Positions 1-5,508 of a DNA stretch of 7,878 bases are shown piece by piece; the stretch's first letter is position 1, and each line of letters opens with the position of its first letter. Below the pieces are notes generated by a model that was not told the origin of the DNA, did not search any database, and worked only from the letters and a program-made list of their open reading frames with translations. Location: NCBI GenBank assembly GCA_902780365.1, contig CACZFE010000088.1, forward strand, positions 1 to 7,878, read 5' to 3'. The stretch comes from an uncultured Spirochaetales bacterium (GTDB taxonomy: Bacteria > UBP6 > UBA1177). Made by a program: the position numbers and the translations under genes.

Positions 1-21
1 TAATATTATCAGCATCTTCAT
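1..21 (-). CDS. Start of an unidentified minus-strand gene (partial, 7 codons)
   Basis: Only the first seven codons are in the window, reading MKMLIIL on the minus strand from the ATG at 21-19. The start is supported by a strong Shine-Dalgarno, AGGAGG (complement of 29-34), seven bases upstream, and by a TAA stop of another minus-strand frame only two bases before the ATG, as in a tightly packed operon. A lysine followed by a hydrophobic run would fit the beginning of a signal peptide or membrane segment, but seven residues are too few to name a product. Confidence 0.5.
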
Positions 22-23
22 TG

Positions 24-119
24 TTAGTCCTCCTTTTCCCCCCTGACAGAATCCATGATCTGCCGGGCAAGTTCGCTGTTGATGTCGGCGATAACAGTTT
101 TTGACACTTTTCTGAAACG
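24..119 (-). CDS. 3' end of a minus-strand reading frame (possible gene remnant)
   Basis: On the minus strand a frame of 31 sense codons ends at the TAA at 26-24, and an in-frame TGA at 122-120 closes it upstream. The C-terminal stretch (DINSELARQI..., ending GEKED) looks like a normal helical, charged protein end, and it runs directly into the Shine-Dalgarno and start of the next minus-strand gene. There is no good start; GTG at 107-105 is the only plausible one. I infer that this is the tail of a larger gene whose upstream part was replaced by the BamD-like sequence, or by chance a very small gene. The product is not recognisable. Confidence 0.35.
   Translation of the reverse strand, partial: RFRKVSKTVIADINSELARQIMDSVRGEKED
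29..34 (-). promoter_or_regulatory. Ribosome binding site for the left-edge minus-strand gene
   Basis: The complement reads AGGAGG, seven bases before the ATG at 21-19. It matters because it argues that the first ~100 bases are a minus-strand operon and not the 5' part of the plus-strand BamD-like gene. Confidence 0.55.
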
Positions 120-597
120 TCACCCGAACCACGAATCGGCTCCGGAGGCGCTTCTTTACAAGGCTCACAGCTATCTTGCGCAGAAACCGTCGGACTTTTT
201 TGTTCTGCCGAATCCTGCGGAACGAGATATTTCGGTAGTTGAAACAGCTGTTGTGATTTACAGGGAATATCTCGAAAAGTATCCGGAAGATAAAAACCGC
301 AATGAAGGGGAGAAAAAACTTGAGGAAGCTGAATTGATCCTCATTGAAAAAGATCTGAGAGTCGCCGAATTTTATGCGAAAAAGAAAAAATGCGCCGGAG
401 TTTTCCTTCGTTTGCAGCACATCGAAAACAATTTCAAAGTCACGACTGAAAAAAATCTGAAAAGGCTTGAGGAACTCAATAAAAAATGTCCGCCTAAATC
501 AAAGGAGGAATACTTCAAAATAGAAAATAAAGAGGAGAAGGAAGAACCTGTGGATGAATCGGAAAGCAAAGAGGTTTCTGATGAAAATAGCAAATAA
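55..597 (+). CDS. bamD: BamD-like TPR protein, 5'-truncated
   Basis: BamD is the essential TPR lipoprotein of the BAM complex, which inserts beta-barrel proteins into the outer membrane from the periplasmic side. The match begins at about residue 12: FDTFLKRHPNH (TPR with NHESAPEAL), an RD element, IYREYLEKYPED, and the diagnostic IEKDLRVAEFYAKKKK helix followed by a last TPR; a charged Lys/Glu-rich tail follows. Family members are normally about 240-280 residues, with a signal peptide, lipobox Cys and two further TPRs ahead of this point. All of that is missing, and a stop at 25-27 closes the frame. Neither ATG at 55 nor ATG at 82 has a good Shine-Dalgarno. The 3' end overlaps the following lipoprotein gene by 17 bp, as in an operon. 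It is most likely a truncated, non-exported copy or a rearrangement/assembly fragment; the family call is firmer than the claim that it is functional. Confidence 0.7.
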   Translation: MICRASSLLMSAITVFDTFLKRHPNHESAPEALLYKAHSYLAQKPSDFFVLPNPAERDISVVETAVVIYREYLEKYPEDKNRNEGEKKLEEAELILIEKDLRVAEFYAKKKKCAGVFLRLQHIENNFKVTTEKNLKRLEELNKKCPPKSKEEYFKIENKEEKEEPVDESESKEVSDENSK

Positions 598-1396
598 AAT
601 CAACGCTTTGTTTTTTGTTGTGTTGACTTCGTCGTTTCTTTTTTCAGGATGTTCGCTGCCGGAAAACGAAAAAAAAGATGTTCTTAAAATCCTTGAAATA
701 AGAGAGGAACTTTCGAACAACGGACAGATAAACAAACTTGCTGTGCTTCTTACCGATGATTTTCCGAACAGGAAAGAATATCTTGATCAGCTTAAATACA
801 GGAATTTCTATTTCACCGAGTATGAATATTCAATAAATTCAATAAATTTAGCATCCTATAATCCTTTGACAAAAAGAGTCATGGCTATTGTTGATTTTGA
901 TCTCACATTCAAGGTTCCGGAAGATCCGGCGGCCACGATACTTTTCGGCAGAGTTGAAAATGTAAATCTTGTAAAAGAAAAAATAGGCTGGAAAATCGAC
1001 AGCATAGAGGAAATGAAAGAAAGCGGAAGAAAAATCGCTCCACAGCTTGTCCACGATATTTTTTATCCTCTCGATACGAGAAAAACTGCTCTTTCAAACA
1101 ATGATTTTCAGCTTTTTGAGAGCGTGATCCACAATGATTTTTCTTCAAGAAACGAACTTTTGTCAGATTTTAAGGAAAATTCCGAAGTCTTTTCCGAAAT
1201 AAACTACGGTCTTAAAGGCAGGCGGCTGATTTCGGTCTCAACTGACGAAAAAAACGCCGAGGTCATCCAGTATTTCGACCTCGCTTTCAAAACAAAAGAG
1301 GGCGGAATATCGGAAAAACTTGAGAATCAGAAAGAAGTCGTTTCACTGAAAAAAAGTGATGACGGGACTTGGAAGATAATCGGCGGTCTCAGATAG
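581..1396 (+). CDS. Lipoprotein with two tandem NTF2-like-sized repeats, function unknown
   Basis: This is a 271-residue predicted lipoprotein. An Ala/Leu/Phe-rich signal sequence ends in the lipobox LFSGC, with the lipidated Cys at residue 24. The ATG at 581 is preferred over 554 because GAGG lies six bases upstream and it puts the signal peptide at the N-terminus. The mature part is two copies of one unit (about 38-142 and 165-270). Matching landmarks are TDDFPNRKEYL/HNDFSSRNELL, IVDFDLTFK/IQYFDLAFK and the C-terminal IGWKID/GTWKII. The pattern of an N-terminal helix with 'DDF', then strands ending in 'W-K-I', resembles NTF2/SnoaL-like domains, but this is inference from pattern only. It overlaps the BamD-like gene by 17 bp, so the two are probably co-transcribed, consistent with an envelope role. 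Its stop codon directly abuts the stop of the convergent TetR gene. Confidence 0.8.
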   Translation: MKIANKINALFFVVLTSSFLFSGCSLPENEKKDVLKILEIREELSNNGQINKLAVLLTDDFPNRKEYLDQLKYRNFYFTEYEYSINSINLASYNPLTKRVMAIVDFDLTFKVPEDPAATILFGRVENVNLVKEKIGWKIDSIEEMKESGRKIAPQLVHDIFYPLDTRKTALSNNDFQLFESVIHNDFSSRNELLSDFKENSEVFSEINYGLKGRRLISVSTDEKNAEVIQYFDLAFKTKEGGISEKLENQKEVVSLKKSDDGTWKIIGGLR

Positions 1397-1933
1397 TTAG
1401 TTATTGAAAACCAATCCGAAAATAATTTCAGCAAAATCGTCGGGAAGTTTCGAACCGGTGTTCTTGCAGTTGAGAATGTCAGCTGCCATGAGTGCGAGAT
1501 AACGGTACATTGCATGCTGTGAAGTAAGTTTGAAGCCTTTTCTGCTTTTTACATAAGCATCGAACATTACAGCAAATTTCTCTCTGAACTCTTTAAGAAG
1601 AACAGGTCTGTCCTTCGGATCTTCGATAAGATAGAAAGGAGGAACATCTGTCTTCATGAAATATTCCGCAATCTGGCCGGTCGTTGTCAAAATTTTCATC
1701 TCAGCCGGAATTGACGGGGGGAATTTAAGGGAGATAATAGCGTTTACTTCGGTAGTTACCAGAGCCTGAGCAGCTGCGATAAGCTCGTCTTTGCCTTTGA
1801 AATAATGGTAAAGTGTCGGAGCCGTGATACCGAGTTCTTTAGCAATGAGATTCATCGTGATGTCTTCTTCAGATGACCTGAAAAGAAGGTCTCTAGCCTT
1901 TTCGATGATTTTGTTTTTAATGCTTTCTTTCAT
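1397..1933 (-). CDS. TetR/AcrR-family transcriptional regulator
   Basis: This 178-residue protein has the TetR layout. An N-terminal three-helix DNA-binding domain holds the helix-turn-helix at residues 25-45 (ITMNLIAKELGITAPTLYHY), including the family-typical 'LYHYFKGKDEL' that ends the recognition helix and enters helix 4. The remaining ~125 residues would be the ligand-binding and dimerisation domain, which resembles no subfamily I can name. The start at 1933 is fixed by AGGAGG (complement of 1939-1944) five bases upstream. It is convergent with the lipoprotein gene with no spacer, so the two genes do not share a promoter. A palindrome at 2049-2066 upstream may be its own operator. Targets are unknown; the divergently arranged glycosyltransferase gene across the 349-bp gap is the nearest candidate. 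Confidence 0.9.
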   Translation of the reverse strand: MKESIKNKIIEKARDLLFRSSEEDITMNLIAKELGITAPTLYHYFKGKDELIAAAQALVTTEVNAIISLKFPPSIPAEMKILTTTGQIAEYFMKTDVPPFYLIEDPKDRPVLLKEFREKFAVMFDAYVKSRKGFKLTSQHAMYRYLALMAADILNCKNTGSKLPDDFAEIIFGLVFNN

Positions 1934-2048
1934 TGTTTCCTCCTTGGTTAATAAAACTAAAACTCGTTAAATATTAAGATAGCCGAAAATTCTGTTTGAA
2001 AAGAACGATAAATTATGCGGAAGCCTAATTACTATAAAAAATATAAAA

Positions 2049-2066
2049 AGTAAACAAAAATTTACT
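2049..2066. promoter_or_regulatory. Candidate TetR-type operator palindrome
   Basis: AGTAAA and TTTACT are perfect inverted half-sites separated by six bases, an 18-bp palindrome of the size usually bound by TetR dimers. It lies about 115 bp upstream of the TetR start, in a region with TATA-like sequences on both strands. The adjacent ACTATAGT (2064-2071) is a second small palindrome. A-rich sequence makes chance palindromes more likely here, so this is a suggestion only. Confidence 0.3.
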
Positions 2067-2170
2067 ATAGTGATTTTTCTTAAATTTTGCCAAATACCGG
2101 ATAGCTTAGATGGAAAAGGGATAAAGGCTGATTTTTTGAATTTTTAAAAATGATTGTCTGAGAATATTTG

Positions 2171-2176
2171 TATAAA
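2171..2176 (+). promoter_or_regulatory. Possible -10 box for the glycosyltransferase gene
   Basis: TATAAA sits in the right place for a promoter whose transcript would begin near 2183, immediately at the first arm of the inverted repeat below. No convincing -35 element at 16-18 bp spacing is visible (TTGTCT at 2154-2159 is too close), so the call is weak. Confidence 0.25.
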
Positions 2177-2183
2177 TTTAAGG

Positions 2184-2243
2184 TACATCGCAAAATTTCC
2201 TATTGCGGAATCAGCCGGTAAAATTTGACTCTTTTGCGATGTA
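2184..2243 (+). repeat. 12-nt perfect inverted repeat in the glycosyltransferase leader
   Basis: TACATCGCAAAA at 2184-2195 is exactly repeated in inverse orientation, TTTTGCGATGTA, at 2232-2243, with 36 bases between. As RNA it would form a 12-bp stem closing a large loop; as DNA it could be a pair of protein half-sites about 48 bp apart. It lies 40 bp upstream of the gene start and is not followed by a U-run, so it is not an intrinsic terminator. Confidence 0.65.
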
Positions 2244-2258
2244 AAATATATTTCCGCA
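2204..2258 (+). repeat. 7-nt inverted repeat interleaved with the 12-nt one
   Basis: TGCGGAA at 2204-2210 is complementary to TTCCGCA at 2252-2258. Its first arm lies inside the loop of the 2184/2232 repeat and its second arm lies outside, 11 bases before the Shine-Dalgarno. This is the order of arms needed for an H-type pseudoknot. Both arm pairs have the same 48-base offset. A 7-nt match alone could be chance. Confidence 0.35.
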
Positions 2259-2269
2259 GTATGTTTTTC

Positions 2270-2275
2270 AGGAGG
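2270..2275 (+). promoter_or_regulatory. Ribosome binding site of the glycosyltransferase gene
   Basis: AGGAGG is present seven bases before the ATG at 2283 and fixes that start. It is 11 bases downstream of the second arm of the interleaved inverted repeats, close enough for a folded leader to affect ribosome access. Confidence 0.75.
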
Positions 2276-2282
2276 TTGAAAA

Positions 2283-3002
2283 ATGTCAAAAAAACTGGTT
2301 TCGATCGTAATTCCTGTTTACAACGAGGAGCAAATTCTGGAGTCGGCTGTCGGAAATTTGAAGAAAACTCTTTCTGAGTTTGCCGACGACTTTGATTTTG
2401 AGCTGATTCTGGCTGAAAACGGAAGTAAAGACAACACTTTGGCGAAAGGCGAGGAACTCTCGAAACACGATTCTTTTGTAACTATTTTCCATCACCCTGA
2501 ACCTGATTACGGGCTTGCGCTTCAAGCCGGGATCCGCCGCGCGAAAGGCGAGATAGTTGTCTGCGACGAAATAGATTTGTGTCTTCCCGAGTTTTACAGA
2601 GACGCACTCAAAATTTTCAAAGAGGGCGGAGCAGAGATGGTCGTCGGCTCGAAAAGGGCGAAAGGTGCCAACGACCAGAGACCGTTCGGACGCAGATTCG
2701 CAACTTTCATCCTCAACATGATGCTTAAGATTCTTCTCGGACTCAAAGGAACTGACACCCACGGCGTGAAGGCTTTTGTCAAAGAGCCTCTGATGCCGGT
2801 AATGGACAAATGCCTTGTCGGCAAGGACATTTTTGCGAGTGAATTCGTCATCAGGGCCGAGCGTGCCGGAATAAAGATTGCCGAAGTTCCCGTTTCCCTC
2901 GATGAAAAACGTGCTCCTTCAATAAACCTTATAAAAAGAGTTCCGAAAGTTCTCTCGAATTTAGCTTATCTTTTCTGGAATATCAGAATCAAAAAGGACT
3001 GA
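2283..3002 (+). CDS. Family 2 glycosyltransferase (GT-A fold, dolichyl/undecaprenyl-phosphate sugar synthase-like)
   Basis: This 239-residue enzyme would transfer a sugar from a nucleotide-sugar donor, probably to a lipid phosphate or glycan at the cytoplasmic face. The GT2 order of motifs is clear: VSIVIPVYNEE at 6-16, the nucleotide-binding AENGSKDNT at 44-52, YGLALQAGIRRAKGE at 76-90, and a metal-binding region at 95-98 reading DEID in place of the common DADL. 'MVVGSKR' (119-125) and the 'GTDTHGVKAF' acceptor-side stretch (156-165) follow. The C-terminal RAPSINLIKRVPK block is typical of polyprenyl-phosphate mannose/glucose synthases. It has no transmembrane helices, unlike ArnC/GtrB. The start is fixed by AGGAGG at 2270. 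It converges on tdk with a 3-bp gap. The donor and acceptor cannot be told from sequence. Confidence 0.88.
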   Translation: MSKKLVSIVIPVYNEEQILESAVGNLKKTLSEFADDFDFELILAENGSKDNTLAKGEELSKHDSFVTIFHHPEPDYGLALQAGIRRAKGEIVVCDEIDLCLPEFYRDALKIFKEGGAEMVVGSKRAKGANDQRPFGRRFATFILNMMLKILLGLKGTDTHGVKAFVKEPLMPVMDKCLVGKDIFASEFVIRAERAGIKIAEVPVSLDEKRAPSINLIKRVPKVLSNLAYLFWNIRIKKD

Positions 3003-3005
3003 AAT

Positions 3006-3602
3006 TCAAATATTTTCAACCGGTTTTTTGCCCAGATTGCCTTCAGCCCAGTGTTTCCTGCAAAGGGCGACATAACTTTCATTGCCGCCGAGCATGACTT
3101 GTTCGCCTTCCTTTACGACTTTGCCGTCAACGACCCTGGCATTCATGATGGCTTTTTTCGAGCACCAGCATACGGTTTTGATTTCTTCGATTGTGTCGGC
3201 CATGGCGAGAAGGCGTTCGCTTCCTGGGAAAAGGTTTCCGGCGAAATCGGCGCGGAGACCGTATGCGATGACAGGAATATTGAGTTCGTCAACGACGCGG
3301 CAGAGCTGCATAACCTGAGCTGGAGTGAGGAACTGAGCTTCGTCGATCAGGACACAGTCGATTTTTTTTACTGCATTCATTTTGCTTAAGATTTCAAAAG
3401 CATTGTCATTAGGGCAGAAAATGCGGGCTTTTTTTACAAGTCCGATTCTGCTTTTGACGATGTCGATGCCGTCCCGCGTGTCGATTGAAGGTTTGAAAAT
3501 GACCGCGTTCTGTCCGCGCTCGAAATAGTTGTATTCGACCATGAGGGCGTTTGAAGTTTTACTTGCTCCCATTGCTCCGTACCTGAAATAAAGTTTCGCC
3601 AT
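3006..3602 (-). CDS. tdk: Thymidine kinase (class II)
   Basis: This cytosolic salvage enzyme phosphorylates thymidine with ATP. The 198-residue length fits the bacterial type II family. Visible landmarks are the P-loop GAMGASKT at 9-16, SRIGL at 51-55, the DEAQFL motif with catalytic base Glu88, the YGLRADFAGNLFPGS lasso region at 114-128, and a zinc site of Cys145, Cys147, Cys181 and His184 (CWC...CRKH), like the E. coli-type CFC...CRKH. The P-loop has Ser where most members have the Gly of 'GKS/T'; related bacterial sequences with SKT exist as far as I recall. The frame is open upstream to 3728, but AGGAGG (complement of 3609-3614) six bases before the ATG at 3602 and the conserved MAKLYF start fix this N-terminus. 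The extension runs into a palindromic repeat and is not coding. Confidence 0.95.
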   Translation of the reverse strand: MAKLYFRYGAMGASKTSNALMVEYNYFERGQNAVIFKPSIDTRDGIDIVKSRIGLVKKARIFCPNDNAFEILSKMNAVKKIDCVLIDEAQFLTPAQVMQLCRVVDELNIPVIAYGLRADFAGNLFPGSERLLAMADTIEEIKTVCWCSKKAIMNARVVDGKVVKEGEQVMLGGNESYVALCRKHWAEGNLGKKPVENI

Positions 3603-3667
3603 GATCAGCCTCCTGAAAAACTGAAAACGGAAAAATTTAGGAAATTGCGGATGAAAGGCAAGTTTTT

Positions 3668-3775
3668 GCAGCCGAGCCGACTGCTCTCTGACAAGAAGTC
3701 CCTCACCTGAAATTTCTCCCTTCGCCACACTGGAGAAGGGATGGGGATGAGGTCAGAGAGTGATTTAGGGTGAGG
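3668..3775. repeat. Nested palindromic element (REP/MITE-like) between tdk and potD
   Basis: Several stems are nested. CTCTCTGAC at 3684-3692 pairs with GTCAGAGAG at 3752-3760. TCCCTT at 3717-3722 pairs with AAGGGA at 3736-3741. CCTCACC at 3701-3707 can pair with GGTGAGG at 3769-3775 or partly with TGAGG at 3748-3752. A separate GC-rich hairpin with a 3-base loop lies at 3668-3684. The wording, CCTCACCCTAA on the minus strand with TTCTCC/GGAGAA near the centre, resembles dispersed palindromic repeats found between genes in many bacteria. It lies directly 3' of potD on the minus strand and could act as a transcript end or RNA stabiliser for the pot operon, though no U-run follows any stem in that direction. 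Confidence 0.6.
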
Positions 3776-3777
3776 TT

Positions 3778-5508
3778 TTATCTTCTCTTCATAATCGCGA
3801 CAATTGCGAAAACAAGGCAGGTGAGAACTACGATGATGACGGGAATTACCATAGACATGCCAGAAGAAGAGACTTTGACTTCGTCCCACATGTCGTTGAG
3901 GCGGCGCATTTCGGTGTCGTCGAAGTATTTCATGATCGCGCAGCGTGAAACGATGTCTTCGGTCGGATATTGAGCCGAGCACTGTCTGCCGATAACGTCG
4001 GTGATGACGGTGAAGTCTTTCTTTTCTTCGGCTGCAGCCGTCGTTTTGTTAGCAAAGAAGTAGTTGAGGTCGTTCTTGTAAAGGGTGATGTTCTCTTCTT
4101 TGTGCATTCCGGTTACGTTGTCGTCCTTGTCGTAGTCGGGGTAGAGGAAGTTGTAGGTGCCGTCAGCGTTTTTGAATTTGTTGAGTTCTTCTTCGCTGAG
4201 CTCTCCGACATATTTGTCACAGTAGTATTTGCCGCTTTCTTTGTCGAGGAAGGGTTTTGCTTCTTCTTCCTCTTCTTCGGCTTCGGCTTTTTCTTCACCT
4301 TCAGCAGGTTTTTCTTCAGCTTTTTCAGCTTCGCCTTCTTTCGGAGCTTCGCATTCGACCATGATGTAGGTTCCATAGTTCTCTACGCAGTTTTCAAACA
4401 TCTCTTCGCCGCCGATAGCGCTGGTGTAGCCGATATAATCCATGTTCGCTTTTGCGTTTTCAGGCTGCGAAAGGAAATTGATGAATTCCTGTGCAAGGGG
4501 AACGTTCGCGCCTTTCGGCATTACCCAGCCGTCAAACCAGATGTTGCTGCCTTCTTCAGGAACTGCGTAGTAGAGTTCAGCGCCGTTTTCGTCTTCGTCA
4601 GCGGTGTCAAGAGTGTAGACTGCATCGCCGCTCCATGCGAAGTTGATGGCGATTTTACCGGTAGCCATGTCTTTTTTGCCGCTGTCGACTTCGAATCCGT
4701 AGATGTTTTCCTTGAGAACGGAAAGCGCTTCCTCGACTTTCTTTACCGATTCTTCGTCAGCTCTGTTGAAAAGGGTGACGAGTTTGTCGGCATACTGGTC
4801 TTTCGTGAGCGAGCCAGATTTGTAGCTTTTTGCAAGTTCAGTGAGTTCGTCTCTGTAGACGTATCCGAGTGCGAGAGCGTATGTGTCGCGGATCGAATCT
4901 TTGATCGTTCCGAGATTCTTCGCGTATTCCTTCCAGATGAAATCCCAGTGAGCTTCGTCACCTTTTTTGTAACCGGGAAGTTTCTCGAAAACTGCCGGAT
5001 TGTAGACATAACCCATCGTTCCCCACATGTAAACGGTCGCATAATCCTGCCAGCCGAATTTTTTGAAAAGGTCAACGATGAATTTCGAAGCGTTGTCATA
5101 GTAGCCGTTGACGTGTCCGAGTTTTCCTTCTTCGATGGTGTAGTCGTATTTTTCGACCATTCCTTCGATTATCATCTTCTGAAGCATGTAGTCGGACGGG
5201 CATACAAGGTCATAAGCGTAGGTGTATGAGCCGTCTTCTGCTTTGGTTTTGGTGAGCTGGAGCTCGTTGTACATATTTTCAAGCGTTCCGAAAGTCGAGT
5301 ATTTTATTTTGACGTTAAGTCCGAACTTCTCTTTGCAGTGCTGTTCGAATTTCTTAATCAAATCAACACTTTCGCCGCTGCCGTCATCGATAGAGATGTA
5401 GTCTTCCCAGTTGTAGACCTTGAGTTCTACGACTTCGCCTTCGCCGAAAAGCGGGAGAAGGCTGAACAAAAGTGAAAAAGAAAGAAAAAGTGCAAAAAAT
5501 TTCTTCAT
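3778..5508 (-). CDS. potD: Polyamine-binding protein PotD, enlarged, with C-terminal membrane anchor
   Basis: This is the substrate-binding subunit of the polyamine importer, acting outside the inner membrane. It is 576 residues against about 350 for the family. Residues 1-22 are a signal peptide without a lipobox Cys. The PotD core follows. Polyamine-contacting positions appear kept: YNWEDY (32-37), PSDYML (104-109), WGTMG (162-166), AWSGDA (291-296), IWFDGW (323-328) and the IGYTSA region (359-364). A run of Glu/Ala/Lys (about 388-418) and another ~80 residues are inserted before the usual C-terminal helix, which ends NDMWDEVK (538-545). After it come a hydrophobic segment at 552-573 and KRR, predicted to anchor the protein in the inner membrane, replacing the lipid anchor. 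The start overlaps the potC stop by 4 bp (ATGA) and has GGAGGGG upstream. It is the last gene of the operon. Confidence 0.9.
   Translation of the reverse strand: MKKFFALFLSFSLLFSLLPLFGEGEVVELKVYNWEDYISIDDGSGESVDLIKKFEQHCKEKFGLNVKIKYSTFGTLENMYNELQLTKTKAEDGSYTYAYDLVCPSDYMLQKMIIEGMVEKYDYTIEEGKLGHVNGYYDNASKFIVDLFKKFGWQDYATVYMWGTMGYVYNPAVFEKLPGYKKGDEAHWDFIWKEYAKNLGTIKDSIRDTYALALGYVYRDELTELAKSYKSGSLTKDQYADKLVTLFNRADEESVKKVEEALSVLKENIYGFEVDSGKKDMATGKIAINFAWSGDAVYTLDTADEDENGAELYYAVPEEGSNIWFDGWVMPKGANVPLAQEFINFLSQPENAKANMDYIGYTSAIGGEEMFENCVENYGTYIMVECEAPKEGEAEKAEEKPAEGEEKAEAEEEEEEAKPFLDKESGKYYCDKYVGELSEEELNKFKNADGTYNFLYPDYDKDDNVTGMHKEENITLYKNDLNYFFANKTTAAAEEKKDFTVITDVIGRQCSAQYPTEDIVSRCAIMKYFDDTEMRRLNDMWDEVKVSSSGMSMVIPVIIVVLTCLVFAIVAIMKRR
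4255..4347 (-). repeat. Low-complexity acidic tract within potD
   Basis: About 31 codons, mainly GAA/GAG, GCT/GCC and AAA/AAG, encode residues 388-418 of PotD, including a run of six Glu. The DNA is correspondingly a TTC/CTT/GCT-rich imperfect trinucleotide repeat on the plus strand. Such a tract can change length by slippage and would be disordered in the protein. Confidence 0.8.

Larger units (their letters stand above)
1934..2282. other. AT-rich divergent intergenic region (349 bp)
   Basis: This gap separates the divergent TetR (minus) and glycosyltransferase (plus) genes and holds no convincing reading frame, tRNA or known riboswitch that I can recognise. It contains the TetR Shine-Dalgarno, a TetR-operator-like palindrome (2049-2066), long A/T tracts around 2030-2090, a possible -10 box at 2171-2176, and two interleaved inverted repeats (2184-2258) just ahead of the glycosyltransferase Shine-Dalgarno. 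The length is large compared with the near-zero spacers elsewhere in the window, which suggests real regulatory content. Confidence 0.7.

Noticed and set aside
554..580. Earlier ATG at 554 for the lipoprotein gene
   Set aside because: It would put nine charged residues before the signal peptide and has a poorer Shine-Dalgarno than the ATG at 581.
2286..2762. 158-residue minus-strand frame opposite the glycosyltransferase
   Set aside because: There is no Shine-Dalgarno or recognisable motif, and the plus-strand GT2 motifs cover the same bases.
3000..3040. Terminator-like AACCGGTTTTTT between the glycosyltransferase and tdk
   Set aside because: AACCGGTT is a self-complementary octamer with no loop, so it cannot form a proper hairpin; the surrounding TGAAA/TTTCA stem is too short, and the site lies inside the tdk coding region.
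3637..3650. Similarity of the tdk upstream sequence (CGCAATTTCCTAA on the minus strand) to the glycosyltransferase leader (CGCAAAATTTCCTA at 2190-2203)
   Set aside because: The match is short, gapped and AT-rich, and the tdk copy lacks the paired inverted arm, so chance is the simpler explanation.
3603..3728. 42-residue N-terminal extension of thymidine kinase
   Set aside because: The frame is open by chance through a palindromic repeat; the conserved MAKLYF start at 3602 has its own AGGAGG.
4255..4347. Possible CRISPR or tandem-repeat array in the TTC/CTT-rich stretch
   Set aside because: It is a codon-level low-complexity tract coding for Glu/Ala/Lys in PotD, with no regular repeat-spacer units.
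3970..5229. 419-residue open frame on the plus strand opposite potD
   Set aside because: It is the antisense of potD; the composition is almost all Phe/Val/Ser with acidic scatter, as expected from reading Glu/Lys-rich codons backwards, and PotD on the other strand is unmistakable.
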